Origin: Actinoplanes couchii
GTDB lineage: Bacteria; Actinomycetota; Actinomycetes; Mycobacteriales; Micromonosporaceae
Direction: 5' to 3'
Assembly (NCBI RefSeq): GCF_016862075.1
Contig: NZ_BOMG01000033.1
Coordinates: forward strand, 27,275 to 91,274
Length of the DNA stretch: 64,000 bases
A program made the translations under genes and the position numbers. Shown one piece after another: positions 37,864 to 46,485 of the stretch; position 1 is the first letter of the stretch; each line of letters starts with the position of its first letter. The notes under the pieces are model-generated. The model was not told the DNA's origin. It ran no database searches and saw nothing but the letters and a program-made list of their open reading frames with translations.

Positions 37864-40034
37864 CCCTTCTCCAGATACTCAGCCCGGTCCTCGTCCACCA
37901 GGGCCGCGACCGAGGCCGCGAGCGCCGGGTAGCGCGAGAGATCCGGGTCGTCGCCGACCAGCTCGGACGCCTCGGCCCGAGCCTCCTTGATCAGTTTCTC
38001 GTCCTTGAGCAGCGACAGCAGCCGCAGGTGCGAGTGCTTGCCGGACTGCGACGCGCCCAGCACGTCACCCTCCCGGCGCTGCTCCAGGTCGATCTCGGAC
38101 AGCCGGAAGCCGTCGGTGGTCGAGGCCACCGCGTCCAGCCGCTCCCGGGCCGCCGAGCCCTCCTGCGCCTCGGTGTGCAGCAGGCAGATGCCCGGCGCCG
38201 CACCCCGGCCCACCCGGCCGCGCAGCTGGTGCAGCTGGGACACCCCGAACCGGTCGGCGTCCAGGATCAGCATCACCGTCGAGTTCGGCACGTCCACGCC
38301 CACCTCGATCACCGTGGTCGCCACCAGCACGTCCACCTGACCGGCGGCGAACCGGCGCATCACCGCGTCCTTCTCCTCCGGCGGCATCTTGCCGTGCAGC
38401 ATCTCGATCCGCAGCCCCTTGAGGTAGTCGTCGCGCAGCAGCGGCAGCACCTCGGTCACCGCCAGCGGCGGGCGGCGCTCCGGCTCACCGTCCTTCGGTG
38501 GCGTCTCCTCGTCCTCACCGATCCGCGGGCACACCACGTACGCCTGGTGCCCGGCCTTGACCTCCTCCTTGATCCGCACCCAGGCGCGGTCCAGGTAGGC
38601 CGGCTTGTCCAGCGCCGGGACCACGTGCGAGGCGATCGGCGACCGGCCCCGCGGCAGCTGGGACAGCACCGAGGTCTCCAGGTCGCCGTAGACGGTCATC
38701 GCCACCGTCCGCGGGATCGGTGTCGCGGTCATCACCAGCACGTGCGGGGGCCGGGCCGCCTTCGCCCGCAGCGCGTCCCGCTGCTCCACCCCGAACCGGT
38801 GCTGCTCGTCCACCACCACCAGGCCCAGATCCTTGAAGTCGACACCCTCGTAGAGCAGGGCGTGGGTGCCGATCACGATCCCGGCCGTGCCGTCGGCCAC
38901 CTCGGCCAGCGCCGCCCGCCGGGCCTTGGCCCCCAGCGAGCCGGTGACCAGGGTCAGCCGGGTGCCGTCCGGATCGCCGTCCAGCTCACCGGCCCGGCCC
39001 ATCGCGCCCAGCTGGGCGCTGATCCCGCGGAAGTGCTGGGTGGCCAGCACCTCGGTGGGCGCCAGCAGCGCCGCCTGGCCACCCGCGTCGACGACCTGCA
39101 GCATCGCCCGGACCGAGACCAGGGTCTTGCCGGAACCGACCTCACCCTGCAACAGCCGGTGCATCGGATGCGGGCGGGCCATGTCGGCGGCGATCTCCTC
39201 GCCCACCTGCCGCTGGCCGTCGGTCAGCTCGTACGGCAGGCCCGCGTCGAATCGCGACAGCAACCCGGCGTCGGCGCGGGGCCGGGCGGTGCCGGGCGCC
39301 GCGGCCGCCTTCGCCCGGCGTTGCACCAGGGTCAGCTGTACGGCGAACGCCTCGTCCCACTTCAGCCGGTGTTTCGCCGAATAGAGCGCGGCGTCCGAGG
39401 CGGGCCGGTGGATCTCCCGCAGTGCCGTCCCGATCCCGACCAGGTTGCGTTTGGCCCGCACCTCGGCCGGCATCGGATCGGCGGGCGGCTCGAACGTGTC
39501 CAGCAGGGTCCGCATGCACTTGGCGATCGTCCAGGTCGGTACCGCCTGCGCGGCCGGGTAGACCGGGATCAGCGCGCCCGCGAACTCCTCGATCTCGGCG
39601 GCCGCGTCGTCCTTGTCGGCGTCCGCGCTGAGCAGCTGATAGGCGGGGCCGTTGAGCTGGCGCTTGCCCCGGAACTCGGTCACCTTGCCGGCGAACAGCC
39701 CCCAGACGCCCTTGCGCAGCTCCCGCTCACGCCACGCCTGGTTGAAGAACGTGCAGCTCAGGGTGGCCCCGGAGCCGTCCCCGATGGTGATCTCCAGCAT
39801 GTTGCCGCGGCGCTGGCGCATCGGTTTCACGTTCATCGTCTGCACCTGGGCCAGCACGGTGACCTGCTCGTCCACTTCCAGGGCGCGCAGGTCGGTGTGC
39901 TCGCCGCGCTGGTCGTACCGCCGGGGGAAGTGATAGATCAGGTCGCCCGCGGTACGCAGGTCGAGATGTTCCTCCAGGGCCTTGGCGGTCTTGGCGCCCA
40001 GCACCTTGGTCAACGGGGTGTCGGTCGTGGTCAT
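37860..40034 (-). CDS. recG: ATP-dependent DNA helicase RecG
   Basis: 724-residue branch-migrating helicase for fork reversal and recombination intermediates. An N-terminal wedge/OB region precedes the helicase core with GEVGSGKT (Walker A), LVVDEQHRFG (DEQH box), VMTATPIPRT and QLRGRVGRG. The open frame extends upstream, but ATG 40034 has AGGAG at 4 nt and overlaps the preceding stop as ATGA. It is upstream of and coupled to the DUF952 gene. Confidence 0.96.
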   Translation of the reverse strand: MTTTDTPLTKVLGAKTAKALEEHLDLRTAGDLIYHFPRRYDQRGEHTDLRALEVDEQVTVLAQVQTMNVKPMRQRRGNMLEITIGDGSGATLSCTFFNQAWRERELRKGVWGLFAGKVTEFRGKRQLNGPAYQLLSADADKDDAAAEIEEFAGALIPVYPAAQAVPTWTIAKCMRTLLDTFEPPADPMPAEVRAKRNLVGIGTALREIHRPASDAALYSAKHRLKWDEAFAVQLTLVQRRAKAAAAPGTARPRADAGLLSRFDAGLPYELTDGQRQVGEEIAADMARPHPMHRLLQGEVGSGKTLVSVRAMLQVVDAGGQAALLAPTEVLATQHFRGISAQLGAMGRAGELDGDPDGTRLTLVTGSLGAKARRAALAEVADGTAGIVIGTHALLYEGVDFKDLGLVVVDEQHRFGVEQRDALRAKAARPPHVLVMTATPIPRTVAMTVYGDLETSVLSQLPRGRSPIASHVVPALDKPAYLDRAWVRIKEEVKAGHQAYVVCPRIGEDEETPPKDGEPERRPPLAVTEVLPLLRDDYLKGLRIEMLHGKMPPEEKDAVMRRFAAGQVDVLVATTVIEVGVDVPNSTVMLILDADRFGVSQLHQLRGRVGRGAAPGICLLHTEAQEGSAARERLDAVASTTDGFRLSEIDLEQRREGDVLGASQSGKHSHLRLLSLLKDEKLIKEARAEASELVGDDPDLSRYPALAASVAALVDEDRAEYLEKG

Positions 40035-41839
40035 TCGACTCCTGCCAGCAGGTGGTAACGGGGCTGACCGCCCGCGTAACACTGCAACTCGATGAACGGC
40101 CAGGTGCGGTGCACATGGCCGCGCAACTCCTCCTCGAAACCGGGCGGGGCGTCCGCGCCGAGCACCAGCGTCACCAGCTCGCCACCGCCACCCAGCATCC
40201 GGTCCAGCAACAGACGGCTCACCTCGGTCAGGTCGCCGCCGATCACGTGCACCTCGCCGTCGACCAGGCCGAGCAGGTCACCGGCCCGGCACTGGCCGGC
40301 CACCGTGAAGGCGTCCCGCGCGGCGGTGCACACCTCGCCGGACCGGCAGGCGCCGGCCGCCTCGGCCATCGCGATCACGTCGTCGGCGAACGGGCGCTGC
40401 GGATCCCGCACCGCCAGGGCGGCCAGCGCCTGCACCGGGGAGCGGGTCGGCACCACGCTCACCCGGACACCCTGGGCCTCCGCCTCCCGGGCCGCGGAGA
40501 CCGCCACGGCGTGCGTGTTCGCGTCGTTCGGCAGCAGCACCACCGAGCCGGCGCCGGTGGCCGCCACCGCGGCCAGGATCTCGGCCGTCGACGGGTTGCG
40601 ATCCAGCACCACGGCGCCCTCCGCCTCGAACAGGGCGGCCAGCCCGTCACCGGCGGCGACGACCACGGCGCCCCGGCTGTCGTGCCGGTGGTTGTCGTGC
40701 CGGTGGCTGTCGTGCCGGTGGCCGGTCAGCGGGGTGACGGTGATCCGGTGCGGGCGGCCGGCCTCGATGCCCGCCTCGATCGCCGGGCCGGCCTCGCTCA
40801 CGTGGACGTGCACGTTCCAGGTGGGTGGGTCGCCCTCGCCGGTGCCCACGACGACCAGCGAGTCACCGATCCGGCCCAGGGCCACCCGCAGCCGACGCAC
40901 CGCGTCCTCGGTGGCGTCCAGCAGGAACTGCACCTCGTAGCCGGAGCCCGGGAAAGGGCCGGAATCCCCGGGACGGCCATGGCCCGCGGGCGAGGACTCC
41001 CGCACAACCGGAACCACGGCCGGCGGGAGGAACGGTGCGCCGGCGCCGGCCGCAGAAGACGGCACGGCTGGTACGCCGGACGCAGAGGACCAGGTGGCTG
41101 ATGCGCCGGCCGCAGAAGACGGCACGGCTGGTACGCCGGCCGCGGAGGACCGGGTGGCTGATGCGCCGGTCGTGAGTGGCACAGCGGGGGACGAGGCCGG
41201 TGCGCCGCCGGCGTCGAGGGCCGCCACCAGCGCGTCCAGCAGCAGGCAGAGCCCGCGGCCGCCGGCGTCGACCACCCCGGCCCGGGCCAGCTCCGGCAGC
41301 TGCCGCGGGGTGTGCGCCAGCGCCTCCGCGGCGGCCCGCGCGGCCTCCCGGGCGACGGTCACCAGATTGTCCGAACCGATCCGCCCGGCGGCCTCGGCGG
41401 CGGCCGCCACCACCGACAGCACGGTGCCCTCGACCGGGCGGGCCACCGCCGCATAGGCCGCGTCGGTGGCCGTGCGCAGCGCCCGGGCCAGCTCGCCACC
41501 GCGCACCGCGACGGTCGTGGTGAAGGTGTCGGCCATCCCGCGCAGGATCTGGGAGACGATCACCCCGGAGTTGCCCCGCGCACCCAGCAGCGCGCCCCGG
41601 GCCATCCGCCGCATCGGGACGCCCGGCCCCGGCTCGTCACCGCTGCCGGCCCGGGTCTCCACGGCGGCGGTCAGGGCCTCGCGGGCCGCGGTCAGGGTCA
41701 GCACCAGGTTGGTGCCGGTGTCACCGTCCGGCACCGGAAAGACGTTCAGCTCGTCGATCTCACGCTGGTGTGCCCGGAGAGCCTCCAGCCCGCCATCGCA
41801 CCAACGGCGCACCGCTGCCGCATCGAGGGTCTCCAGCAC
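40031..41839 (-). CDS. DhaL (DAK2)-domain protein, FakA/YloV-like
   Basis: About 602 residues. The N-terminal DhaL ATP-binding domain has NVFPVPDGDTGTNL (metal-binding Asp residues) and GARGNSGVIVSQIL. A FakA-like C-terminal domain follows. FakA phosphorylates fatty acids bound to FakB; that substrate is inferred here. The middle carries lineage-specific insertions: a 20-residue Ala/Ser/Pro repeat and a His/Asp-rich GHRHDSHRHDNHRHD segment. GTG 41839 gives the family start VLETLDAAAVR; GTG 41911 is an alternative. Coupled to recG as in many actinobacteria and firmicutes. Confidence 0.88.
   Translation of the reverse strand: MLETLDAAAVRRWCDGGLEALRAHQREIDELNVFPVPDGDTGTNLVLTLTAAREALTAAVETRAGSGDEPGPGVPMRRMARGALLGARGNSGVIVSQILRGMADTFTTTVAVRGGELARALRTATDAAYAAVARPVEGTVLSVVAAAAEAAGRIGSDNLVTVAREAARAAAEALAHTPRQLPELARAGVVDAGGRGLCLLLDALVAALDAGGAPASSPAVPLTTGASATRSSAAGVPAVPSSAAGASATWSSASGVPAVPSSAAGAGAPFLPPAVVPVVRESSPAGHGRPGDSGPFPGSGYEVQFLLDATEDAVRRLRVALGRIGDSLVVVGTGEGDPPTWNVHVHVSEAGPAIEAGIEAGRPHRITVTPLTGHRHDSHRHDNHRHDSRGAVVVAAGDGLAALFEAEGAVVLDRNPSTAEILAAVAATGAGSVVLLPNDANTHAVAVSAAREAEAQGVRVSVVPTRSPVQALAALAVRDPQRPFADDVIAMAEAAGACRSGEVCTAARDAFTVAGQCRAGDLLGLVDGEVHVIGGDLTEVSRLLLDRMLGGGGELVTLVLGADAPPGFEEELRGHVHRTWPFIELQCYAGGQPRYHLLAGVE
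40678..40722 (-). repeat. 15-bp tandem repeat encoding a His/Asp motif
   Basis: Three consecutive 15-bp copies (TGTCGTGCCGGTGGY) encode the HRHDS/N repeats within the DhaL protein. The period is a multiple of three. Confidence 0.9.
41041..41160 (-). repeat. 60-bp tandem duplication in the DhaL gene
   Basis: The 60-bp blocks 41041-41100 and 41101-41160 align with few differences, giving two 20-residue units of Ser/Ala/Val/Pro-rich sequence (SSAAGVPAVP). Each unit is itself made of two related halves. Confidence 0.88.
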
Positions 41840-41899
41840 GGGAAAAGCGTACTGACCACCTCTGACAATCGCCGGGTCCCGCACCCTGACCGGGGGCGA

Positions 41900-41930
41900 T
41901 TGGCTGTTCACTGGCAGGATCGGGTAGGGT
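41900..41930 (+). promoter_or_regulatory. Candidate rpmB promoter
   Basis: TTGGCT (41900-41905) and TAGGGT (41925-41930) are separated by 19 nt, close to the actinobacterial vegetative consensus. They lie about 75 nt before the rpmB GTG in the 164-bp gap divergent from the DhaL gene. Confidence 0.35.
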
Positions 41931-42003
41931 TGCCGGGTTGCCTGGGCGAGACTGTGTTTACCCTGGGCGCCTTCAGTTTCGGTAGAGAACCCAGGAGTAT
42001 CCC

Positions 42004-42195
42004 GTGGCTAGCGTGTGCGACGTCTGTGGCAAGGGACCCGGCTTCGGTCACAACGTGCCGTGGTCGAAGAAGAAGACGAACCGCCGGTGGAACCCGAACA
42101 TCCAGTCTGTCCGGACCCCGGCCGGCGGCGGAACGACCAAGAAGCTCCAGGTCTGCACCTCGTGCATCAAGGCCGGCAAGGTCGTGCGCGCCTGA
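42004..42195 (+). CDS. rpmB: 50S ribosomal protein L28
   Basis: 63 residues, starting MASVCDVCGKGPGFGHNV. Two CxxC pairs (CDVC and CTSC) show the zinc-binding form. It has the L28 core NRRWNPNIQSVRT. GTG start with AGGAG at 6 nt. It stands alone on the plus strand, with a strong terminator after it. Confidence 0.96.
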   Translation: MASVCDVCGKGPGFGHNVPWSKKKTNRRWNPNIQSVRTPAGGGTTKKLQVCTSCIKAGKVVRA

Positions 42196-42218
42196 TCCGG
42201 GCCTGCAAAGACTTTCGA

Positions 42219-42252
42219 GAAGCCGCCGACCCCGTAAGGGTTCGGCGGCTTC
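42219..42252 (+). terminator. rpmB terminator
   Basis: An 11-bp stem GAAGCCGCCGA / TCGGCGGCTTC with an inner CCC/GGG extension around a GTAA loop begins 24 nt after the rpmB stop and is followed by TTGCTGTC. Confidence 0.9.
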
Positions 42253-42266
42253 TTGCTGTCTCCTAG

Positions 42267-42306
42267 GCGGCCGTGCTGTCTTCTGAGCGGCCGTGCTGTC
42301 TTCTAA
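42267..42306. repeat. 20-bp tandem repeat reaching into the GNAT stop codon
   Basis: Two 20-bp copies of GCGGCCGTGCTGTCTTCTRA at 42267-42286 and 42287-42306, with a partial third copy at about 42254-42266. The last copy includes the stop codon (minus strand) of the GNAT gene. Confidence 0.85.
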
Positions 42307-42773
42307 GCGGCGGGAGGAAGCGCCTTGGCGTAGGACAGCACCCCGTCGTGGCCCTGGTAATAGCCGAAGTCCGGGATCCGGGTGTAGCCGGCCGACTCGT
42401 ACAGCTTGATCGCCTCGGGTTGTTTGTCGCCGGTCTCCAGGATCACCCGGCGGCAGCCGGCCGCCGTCGCCGAGGTCTCGACCGCGGCGAGCATCCGGCG
42501 GGCCAGGCCACGGCCCCGGGCGGCCTGCACGGTGAACATGCGCTTGAGTTCGGCGTCGTCGCCGTGCCGCCGCCAGCCGGCGCTGGCGATCAGCGTGCCG
42601 TCCGCCACGGCGACCAGGAAGTCCCCGTTCGGCGGCACGAAGTCGGCGGCGGCGAGCGGGGTGTCGTCGCCGGTGCCGCCGTAGCGTTCGGAGAGGTCGA
42701 GCATGTTCTCGGCGACGAGCCGCTGGACCGTTGGTTCGTCGTACCGCGCGGAAATGATCTTGATGTCCTGCAC
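42303..42773 (-). CDS. GNAT family N-acetyltransferase
   Basis: 156-residue acetyl-CoA-dependent transferase. The CoA-binding motif A is MFTVQAARGRGLARRMLAA, followed by RVILETGDKQPEAIKLYESAGY (motif B). Substrate unknown; single-domain GNATs modify amines, peptides or antibiotics. It starts 19 nt downstream of the thiL stop on the same strand. Confidence 0.9.
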   Translation of the reverse strand: MQDIKIISARYDEPTVQRLVAENMLDLSERYGGTGDDTPLAAADFVPPNGDFLVAVADGTLIASAGWRRHGDDAELKRMFTVQAARGRGLARRMLAAVETSATAAGCRRVILETGDKQPEAIKLYESAGYTRIPDFGYYQGHDGVLSYAKALPPAA

Positions 42774-42792
42774 GGAGGCAAGACTAATCCGG

Positions 42793-43737
42793 TCAGCGGA
42801 AATGGTCCCAGCCCAGGGGGCCGGTCCAGGGCTTGCCGTCGACCGTCACACCGTCGCCGTCCTGGACGGCGCCGATGACCCGCCACTCCGGTGGCAGTGC
42901 CACACCGGGCGGGAAGGTGGCCGCCAGCGGGTGGTCCTCACCACCGGCGAGCAGCCAGAGGTACGGGTCGACGCCGAGCGCGTTGGCCGCGTCCCGCATC
43001 TGGTCGGGCAGGTCGAAGGCGTCCCGCCGCACGTCGATGCCGACCCGGCTGGCGGTGGCGATGTGCCCGAGGTCCTGCAGCAGCCCGTCCGAGACGTCGA
43101 TCATCGCGGTGGCGCCGAGCCGGGCCGCCTGAGGTCCGGCGGTGTACGGGATCACCGGCCGCCGATAGGCCTCGACGAGCAGCTTCGGCGTCCGGAACCC
43201 GCGGGACAGCACGGTGAGCCCGGCGGCGGCGTACCCGATCCGGCCGCACAGCGCGACGACGTCCCCGGGGTGCGCCCCACCCCGGCGGACCGGTTCCAGC
43301 CCGCGCAGGTCGCCGAGGGCGGTCACGGCGACGGTGAGGGTGGGGCTGGAGGAGGTGTCGCCGCCGACGACGGTGGCGCCGACCAGACCGGCTTCGGCGC
43401 TGAGCCCGTCGGCGAGTCCTTCGGCCCAGTCGATGTCCAGCCCGGCGGGCACGCAGAGGGCGACGAGCAGCGCGGTGGGCACGGCGCCCATGGCGGCGAT
43501 GTCGGCCAGGTTGGCCCCGGCGGCCCGGTGCCCGACGTCCCGGGGCCCGCACCAGTCGCGGCGGAAGTGCCGGCCTTCGACGAGCACGTCGGTGGAGGCG
43601 ACCACCCGTCCGTCACTGGCCCGGACCATGGCCGCGTCGTCGCCGGGACCGATCAGGGTGTTCTCTCCCGAGCCGAGCCGGGAGACGATTCGGCTGATCA
43701 GCCCGAATTCACCGGCTTCTGCGATGGTCACGTCCAC
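42793..43737 (-). CDS. thiL: Thiamine-monophosphate kinase
   Basis: 314-residue PurM/ThiL-family kinase making thiamine diphosphate from the monophosphate. Motifs are EFGLISRI, LIGPGDDAAMV (nucleotide/metal-binding Asp pair), STDVLVEGRHF, GANLADIAAMGAVP and MIDVSDGLLQDLGHIA. No TPP riboswitch is visible in the 91-bp gap upstream, which is shared with the divergent RAM-domain gene. Confidence 0.96.
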   Translation of the reverse strand: MDVTIAEAGEFGLISRIVSRLGSGENTLIGPGDDAAMVRASDGRVVASTDVLVEGRHFRRDWCGPRDVGHRAAGANLADIAAMGAVPTALLVALCVPAGLDIDWAEGLADGLSAEAGLVGATVVGGDTSSSPTLTVAVTALGDLRGLEPVRRGGAHPGDVVALCGRIGYAAAGLTVLSRGFRTPKLLVEAYRRPVIPYTAGPQAARLGATAMIDVSDGLLQDLGHIATASRVGIDVRRDAFDLPDQMRDAANALGVDPYLWLLAGGEDHPLAATFPPGVALPPEWRVIGAVQDGDGVTVDGKPWTGPLGWDHFR

Positions 43738-43828
43738 GCCCTTCGATGGTGGCGACCCGCTGCCGGGCCATTTCGTACGGTAGTTTCACTTTTCGGGGAT
43801 CACCGACGTTGGCGGATGGGAGTCGATC

Positions 43829-44062
43829 GTGGTCCAGGCATACATCCTCATTCAAACGGAGGTCGGGAAGGCCCGTGACGTGGCCGCCGCGATCGAGAAG
43901 ATACCGGGGGTGGTCCGGGTCGACGCGGTGACCGGGCCGTACGACGTGGTCGTGCTGACCGAGGCACACACCGTGGACGAACTGGGCGGCCTGATTGTGA
44001 GCAAGGTCCAGTACGTACCGGGCATCACGCGGACGCTGACGTGCTCCGTGGTAAACCTCTGA
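43829..44062 (+). CDS. Stand-alone Lrp/AsnC ligand-binding (RAM) domain protein
   Basis: 77 residues: VQAYILIQTEVGKARDVAAAI, VVRVDAVTGPYDVVVLTEA and GITRTLTCSVV. It is the effector-binding half of an Lrp/AsnC regulator without its DNA-binding helix-turn-helix. Such proteins can sense amino acids or modulate full-length Lrp partners. GTG start with GGGAG at 6 nt. It lies 1 nt before the DUF3515 gene. Confidence 0.88.
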   Translation: MVQAYILIQTEVGKARDVAAAIEKIPGVVRVDAVTGPYDVVVLTEAHTVDELGGLIVSKVQYVPGITRTLTCSVVNL

Positions 44063-44063
44063 C

Positions 44064-44699
44064 ATGGTGGAGACCGACACCCCGAGAACCGAAGAGTCGC
44101 CCGACCGGACGAAGCGGGTCGCCGCACTGTGGGCGACCGCGGTGGCCGTCCCGGTGACACTGCTCGTGGGTGTCCTGGCCTTCGCCACGATAAAGCCGGA
44201 CAATCCGGAAAAGGAAGAAGCGGCCCCGGTCGCGATCCCGAGCACTCCGGTCGTGATGGACGCGCCGCAGCTGCCGGAGCGGGCGTCGACGGTCTGCCTG
44301 GCCGTCACGTCCCAGCTCCCGGCGGCGATCCGGGACCTGCCGGCCCGCCGGGTGAGCGCCGGTCACGAGCAGAACGCCGCCTACGGCGAGCCCGCGATCA
44401 CGCTCACCTGTGGAGTGCCGCAGCCGGAGACCTGCAAGGTGCCGAACGACAGCACGCCCGGCTGTGTCCCGATGGACACCGAGCTGCTGATCATGAACAA
44501 CGTCTGCTGGTATGCGAAGACGGCCACCGAGGGCGCCGTCTTCACCACGATGGACCGGGAGATCCCGGTCCGGGTGACCGTGCCGGAGTCCTACGAGAAC
44601 CCGGCCCAGTGGGCCAACGAGTTCTCCGACACGGTCGTCAAGACGGTCAAGTCGAAGGAGACCACCGACATGCCGGCCGGCTGCGACCGCAACAGCTAG
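44064..44699 (+). CDS. DUF3515 family membrane-anchored protein
   Basis: 211 residues. A single N-terminal membrane helix (about 20-43) is followed by an extracytoplasmic domain with four or more Cys (VCLAV, LTCGVPQPETCKV, GCVPMD, NVCWYAK, GCDRN) and the DUF3515 pattern AYGEPAITLTCGVP. Function unknown. The family is typically encoded next to ddl, as here and in M. tuberculosis (Rv2980). Confidence 0.88.
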   Translation: MVETDTPRTEESPDRTKRVAALWATAVAVPVTLLVGVLAFATIKPDNPEKEEAAPVAIPSTPVVMDAPQLPERASTVCLAVTSQLPAAIRDLPARRVSAGHEQNAAYGEPAITLTCGVPQPETCKVPNDSTPGCVPMDTELLIMNNVCWYAKTATEGAVFTTMDREIPVRVTVPESYENPAQWANEFSDTVVKTVKSKETTDMPAGCDRNS

Positions 44700-44702
44700 G
44701 CC

Positions 44703-45797
44703 CTAGTGCAGGCCGGTGCCCCGGCGCAGTGCGGTGCGGATCAGGCGGTCGACGACCTTGGGGTACTCCAGGCCGGTGGCCGCCCACATCTGCGGGAACA
44801 TCGAGGTCGGCGTCATCCCCGGCATCGTGTTGATCTCGTTGAGGAAGATCTCGCCGGACTCGGTCACGAAGAAGTCGACCCGGGCCAGTCCGGCGCAGTC
44901 CAGCGCGGTGAAGGTCCGCAGGGCGAATTCGCGGACCTGCCGGGTGACGTCCTCGGACAGCCCGGCCGGGATCGTGTACCGGCTGCCGACCAGGTACTTC
45001 GTGTCGAAGTCGTACCAGTCCGCGTCGTCCATGTGGATCTCGGCGAGCAGTGACGCCTCGGGCGCGCCGCCGGTCTCGCCCTCGAGCACGCCGCACTCGA
45101 TCTCGCGGCCCACGATCGCGGCCTCGACCAGCACCTTCGGGTCGATCTGCCGGGCGGTGGCGATGGCCGTGTCCAGGTCGGCCCAGTCGCTGACCTTGGT
45201 GATGCCGGTGGACGACCCGGCCCGCGACGGCTTCACGAAGACCGGCAGGCCCAGGCGCTCCTTGTCGGCCTCGGACAGCGAGGCGCCGGCGCGGAGCACC
45301 GCGTACGGCCCGACCGGGATGCCCTCGGCGATCGCCAGCTTCTTGGTGAACTCCTTGTCCATGGCCGCCGCCGAGGCGAAGACGTTGGCGCCCACGTAGG
45401 GGATGCCGGCCATCTCCAGCATGCCCTGGATGGTGCCGTCCTCGCCGTAGGCGCCGTGCAGCACCGGGAAGACCACGTCCACCCCGGCCAGCTCGGAGAC
45501 GCCCTCGATCGGGTCGCGCACGATCATCTCGGTGGCGGTCGGGTCGGCGGCGAGCACCAGCGCGCTGCCGGACGCCGCGGTGATCTCGGGCAGTTTCCGC
45601 TCGCTGATGGCGAACTGCTCGGCGCCGCCGGACGCGAGCACCCAGCGCCCCTCACGGGTGATTCCGACCGGGAGAACCTCGTACTGATCCGGGTCCAGCG
45701 CGCCCAGGATCGCACCGGCGCTGACGCAGGAGATGCCGTGCTCAGTGCTGCGGCCGCCGAACACGATCGCGACGCGGGTCTTTCGGGGGGACGTCAC
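44703..45797 (-). CDS. ddl: D-alanine--D-alanine ligase
   Basis: 364-residue ATP-grasp ligase making the D-Ala-D-Ala end of peptidoglycan precursors. It has RVAIVFGGRSTEHGISCVSA, VLHGAYGEDGTIQGMLEMAG, VKPSRAGSSTGI, YDFDTKY and LNEINTMPGMT. Tyr and Phe positions (YDFDTKY) fit a D-Ala,D-Ala rather than D-Ala,D-Lac enzyme. The frame extends 44 codons upstream; GTG 45797 with GGAAGG upstream fits the family start. Confidence 0.95.
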   Translation of the reverse strand: MTSPRKTRVAIVFGGRSTEHGISCVSAGAILGALDPDQYEVLPVGITREGRWVLASGGAEQFAISERKLPEITAASGSALVLAADPTATEMIVRDPIEGVSELAGVDVVFPVLHGAYGEDGTIQGMLEMAGIPYVGANVFASAAAMDKEFTKKLAIAEGIPVGPYAVLRAGASLSEADKERLGLPVFVKPSRAGSSTGITKVSDWADLDTAIATARQIDPKVLVEAAIVGREIECGVLEGETGGAPEASLLAEIHMDDADWYDFDTKYLVGSRYTIPAGLSEDVTRQVREFALRTFTALDCAGLARVDFFVTESGEIFLNEINTMPGMTPTSMFPQMWAATGLEYPKVVDRLIRTALRRGTGLH

Positions 45798-45916
45798 TCT
45801 TCTCTGCGCCTTCCAGCTAGCGGTCATGCCGGGGGTGACCCTACTCTGCGTAAGCCAAATATGGGATTCGTGGCGGCGACCATAAACACGTGCACGGCAG
45901 GGAGGACAAAGCGTCA

Positions 45917-46351
45917 ATGGCACCAGCACTCCATGTGATCGCCGGCCCGGGTCCCGGGCAGTTGGCGACGATGGCCCATCCCGCGGACGAGCCCTGGTCG
46001 CCGCAGGAGTTGACCGCCCTGGCGAGGGCCGGTGTCCAGGTGCTGGTGTCCGCCCGGGAGCCCGGTCCGGACACGGCCGGTATCGAGGTGGTGCCCTTCC
46101 CGCTGGCGCCGGAGCAGCGGCAGGAGGCGAACCAGGTGGTGGCGCTGGCCATCCGGCTGGCCCGGGAGGTCCGCGCGGGCCGGTTCGTGGTCACCCAGGC
46201 CGCCGCCGACAACGGCCGTTCGACGCTGCTGGCCACCATGACGCTGGCGCTGCTGGGCATCCGGCCGGGTGAGGCCCTGCGCCGCACCGCCGAGCCGGGC
46301 GCCCCGATCGCCCCGGACTGGCTGCACGACTTCGTCGCGACCAACGGCTAA
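45917..46351 (+). CDS. Dual-specificity-phosphatase-like protein with degenerate active site
   Basis: 144 residues. The sequence resembles a small tyrosine/dual-specificity phosphatase, ending in a P-loop-like FVVTQAAADNGRSTLLATM. The HCxxxxxR signature is broken: the catalytic Cys position is Ala, while GRS is kept. It is probably inactive as a phosphatase and may bind phosphorylated ligands or partners. ATG 45917 has GGAGG 11 nt upstream; an in-frame GTG at 45890 is the alternative. Divergent from ddl across 119 bp. Confidence 0.7.
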   Translation: MAPALHVIAGPGPGQLATMAHPADEPWSPQELTALARAGVQVLVSAREPGPDTAGIEVVPFPLAPEQRQEANQVVALAIRLAREVRAGRFVVTQAAADNGRSTLLATMTLALLGIRPGEALRRTAEPGAPIAPDWLHDFVATNG

Positions 46352-46485
46352 CTCAAGATCAACTTCTAGAGAAGCCAGCGGGAGTACGACCAGGGACGTC
46401 CCGCCGGATCCAGGACGTCCCGTGGCGACAGGCGACGTGGGCGGCCCACCGGACCGCTACGCCGCCGCCGGGCCGGACGCGATGG

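Noticed and set aside
43738..43828. TPP riboswitch upstream of thiL
   Set aside because: The 91-bp gap lacks the conserved CUGAGA and GAUGAG elements.
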